Assembly: GCA_017848205.1 (NCBI GenBank)
Contig: JAGDDO010000339.1
Location: forward strand, 1-5,643
DNA from: Oscillospiraceae bacterium
GTDB taxonomy: Bacteria > Bacillota_A > Clostridia > Oscillospirales > Ruminococcaceae
DNA length: 5,643 nt
Direction of reading: 5' to 3'
Below the pieces are notes generated by a model. The model was not told the origin of the DNA. It ran no database searches and saw only the letters and a list, made by a program, of their open reading frames with translations. This document shows positions 5,134 through 5,643 of the stretch, one piece after another (the stretch's first letter is position 1; the number at the start of each line of letters is the position of its first letter). Made by a program: the position numbers and the translations under genes.

Positions 5134-5643
5134 TCACTTTTTCCTTATCTTCGTACCCTGTCTTGTTTCCTCGATGATGTAGCCGAGTGATGCTATTTTG
5201 TCACGGAGCTCATCAGCAAGGGCAAAATTCTTTTCTTTTCTTGCGTTCTTTCTCTGTTCAGCAAGTTCAAGGATCTCAGCCGGGATCTCTTCCTCCTTGT
5301 TTCTGTTGTAAAGGAGTCCGAGAACGCCTGTAAGCTCATCGAAGACTGCCGCTCCGGCTTCAAGCTGTTCCTTTGATGTATTGCTGTCAGCTGACATTGT
5401 GTTGAGATCACGTACAAGCTCGAAAACTGCTGTTATCGCATCAGCAGTGTTGAGGTCGTCGTCCATTGCAGTAATGAACTGTTCTCTTCTCTTGTCGAAT
5501 ATCGCCTTTGCTTCGGCACTTACTTCGCCGCTCTTTGCAACAGCAATAGCACTGTCAAGAGTATTGCGGCAGTTGTAAAGTCTTTCAAGAGACGCCTTGC
5601 ATGACTCAAGAAGCTCAACGCAGTAGTTGATAGGACTTCTGTA
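5134..5643 (-). CDS. cysS: Cysteinyl-tRNA synthetase, C-terminal 169 residues, partial
   Basis: CysRS charges tRNA-Cys with cysteine in the cytoplasm (class I synthetase, ATP dependent). The frame is open from the right edge to TGA at 5136-5134. The visible part begins at YRSPINYC, the family HYRSPLN segment just after the catalytic fold, and covers the helical anticodon-binding region. Landmarks are FITAMDDDLNTADAITAVFE (visible residues 56-75), a helical stretch with the LTGVLGLLYN turn, the EQRKNARKEKNFALADELRD helix, and the closing GYIIEETRQGTKIRKK, matching the family ADxLRDxLxxxGIxxEDTxxGTxW tail. About 295 residues are outside the window, including the HIGH and KMSKS ATP-binding motifs and the zinc ligands. 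An ATG at 5466 lies inside the gene and is the conserved Met of MDDDLNT, not a start. The gene shares a probable transcript with the cyclophilin-like gene downstream. Confidence 0.
   Translation of the reverse strand, partial: YRSPINYCVELLESCKASLERLYNCRNTLDSAIAVAKSGEVSAEAKAIFDKRREQFITAMDDDLNTADAITAVFELVRDLNTMSADSNTSKEQLEAGAAVFDELTGVLGLLYNRNKEEEIPAEILELAEQRKNARKEKNFALADELRDKIASLGYIIEETRQGTKIRKK

Noticed and set aside
5134..5466. The 110-codon frame from ATG 5466 considered as a separate small gene.
   Set aside because: The open frame continues without a stop to the right edge and reads as cysteinyl-tRNA synthetase throughout; the ATG is an internal conserved Met of the MDDDLNT motif.

Overview
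The window is a compact stretch of bacterial chromosome with every gene on the minus strand. Moderate G+C, strong AGGAG-type Shine-Dalgarno sites and a YycJ/WalJ-type hydrolase next to RlmH point to a Gram-positive Firmicute. A Clostridia/Oscillospiraceae (Ruminococcus-like) host is my best guess, made from protein style and not from any search.

In transcription order (right to left) the window starts with the 3' end of cysS (cysteinyl-tRNA synthetase). About 20 bases later comes a membrane-anchored cyclophilin-like protein whose peptidyl-prolyl isomerase active site looks destroyed. A very strong intrinsic terminator (13-bp perfect stem plus seven T) closes this unit. The AT-rich intergenic region of about 310 bases carries a near-consensus sigma-70/sigma-A promoter (TTTACA, 17 bp, TATAAT), nearby inverted repeats and a leader of about 97 bases. 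From there runs a tight four-gene unit: a secreted cyclophilin lipoprotein with an intact active site, murA (first committed step of peptidoglycan precursor synthesis, UUG start), walJ (metallo-beta-lactamase-fold hydrolase) and rlmH (23S rRNA pseudouridine-1915 methyltransferase). Gaps are 41, 23 and 1 bases. A second intrinsic terminator follows rlmH.

The left edge holds the first 171 residues of an exported protein with a clear Sec signal peptide. It looks, weakly, like the N-terminal helical part of an extracytoplasmic M3-family (oligoendopeptidase F-like) peptidase. Its start lies only 30 bases beyond the rlmH terminator stem.

Most genes are housekeeping: translation (cysS, rlmH) and envelope (murA, walJ, the two exported cyclophilin-fold proteins). 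No mobile element, CRISPR array, tRNA or rRNA is visible. The least ordinary features are the pair of exported cyclophilins, one apparently active and one apparently inactive, on either side of a terminator/promoter junction, and the placement of the active one as first gene of a murA-walJ-rlmH unit. I do not see a clear new multi-gene system.
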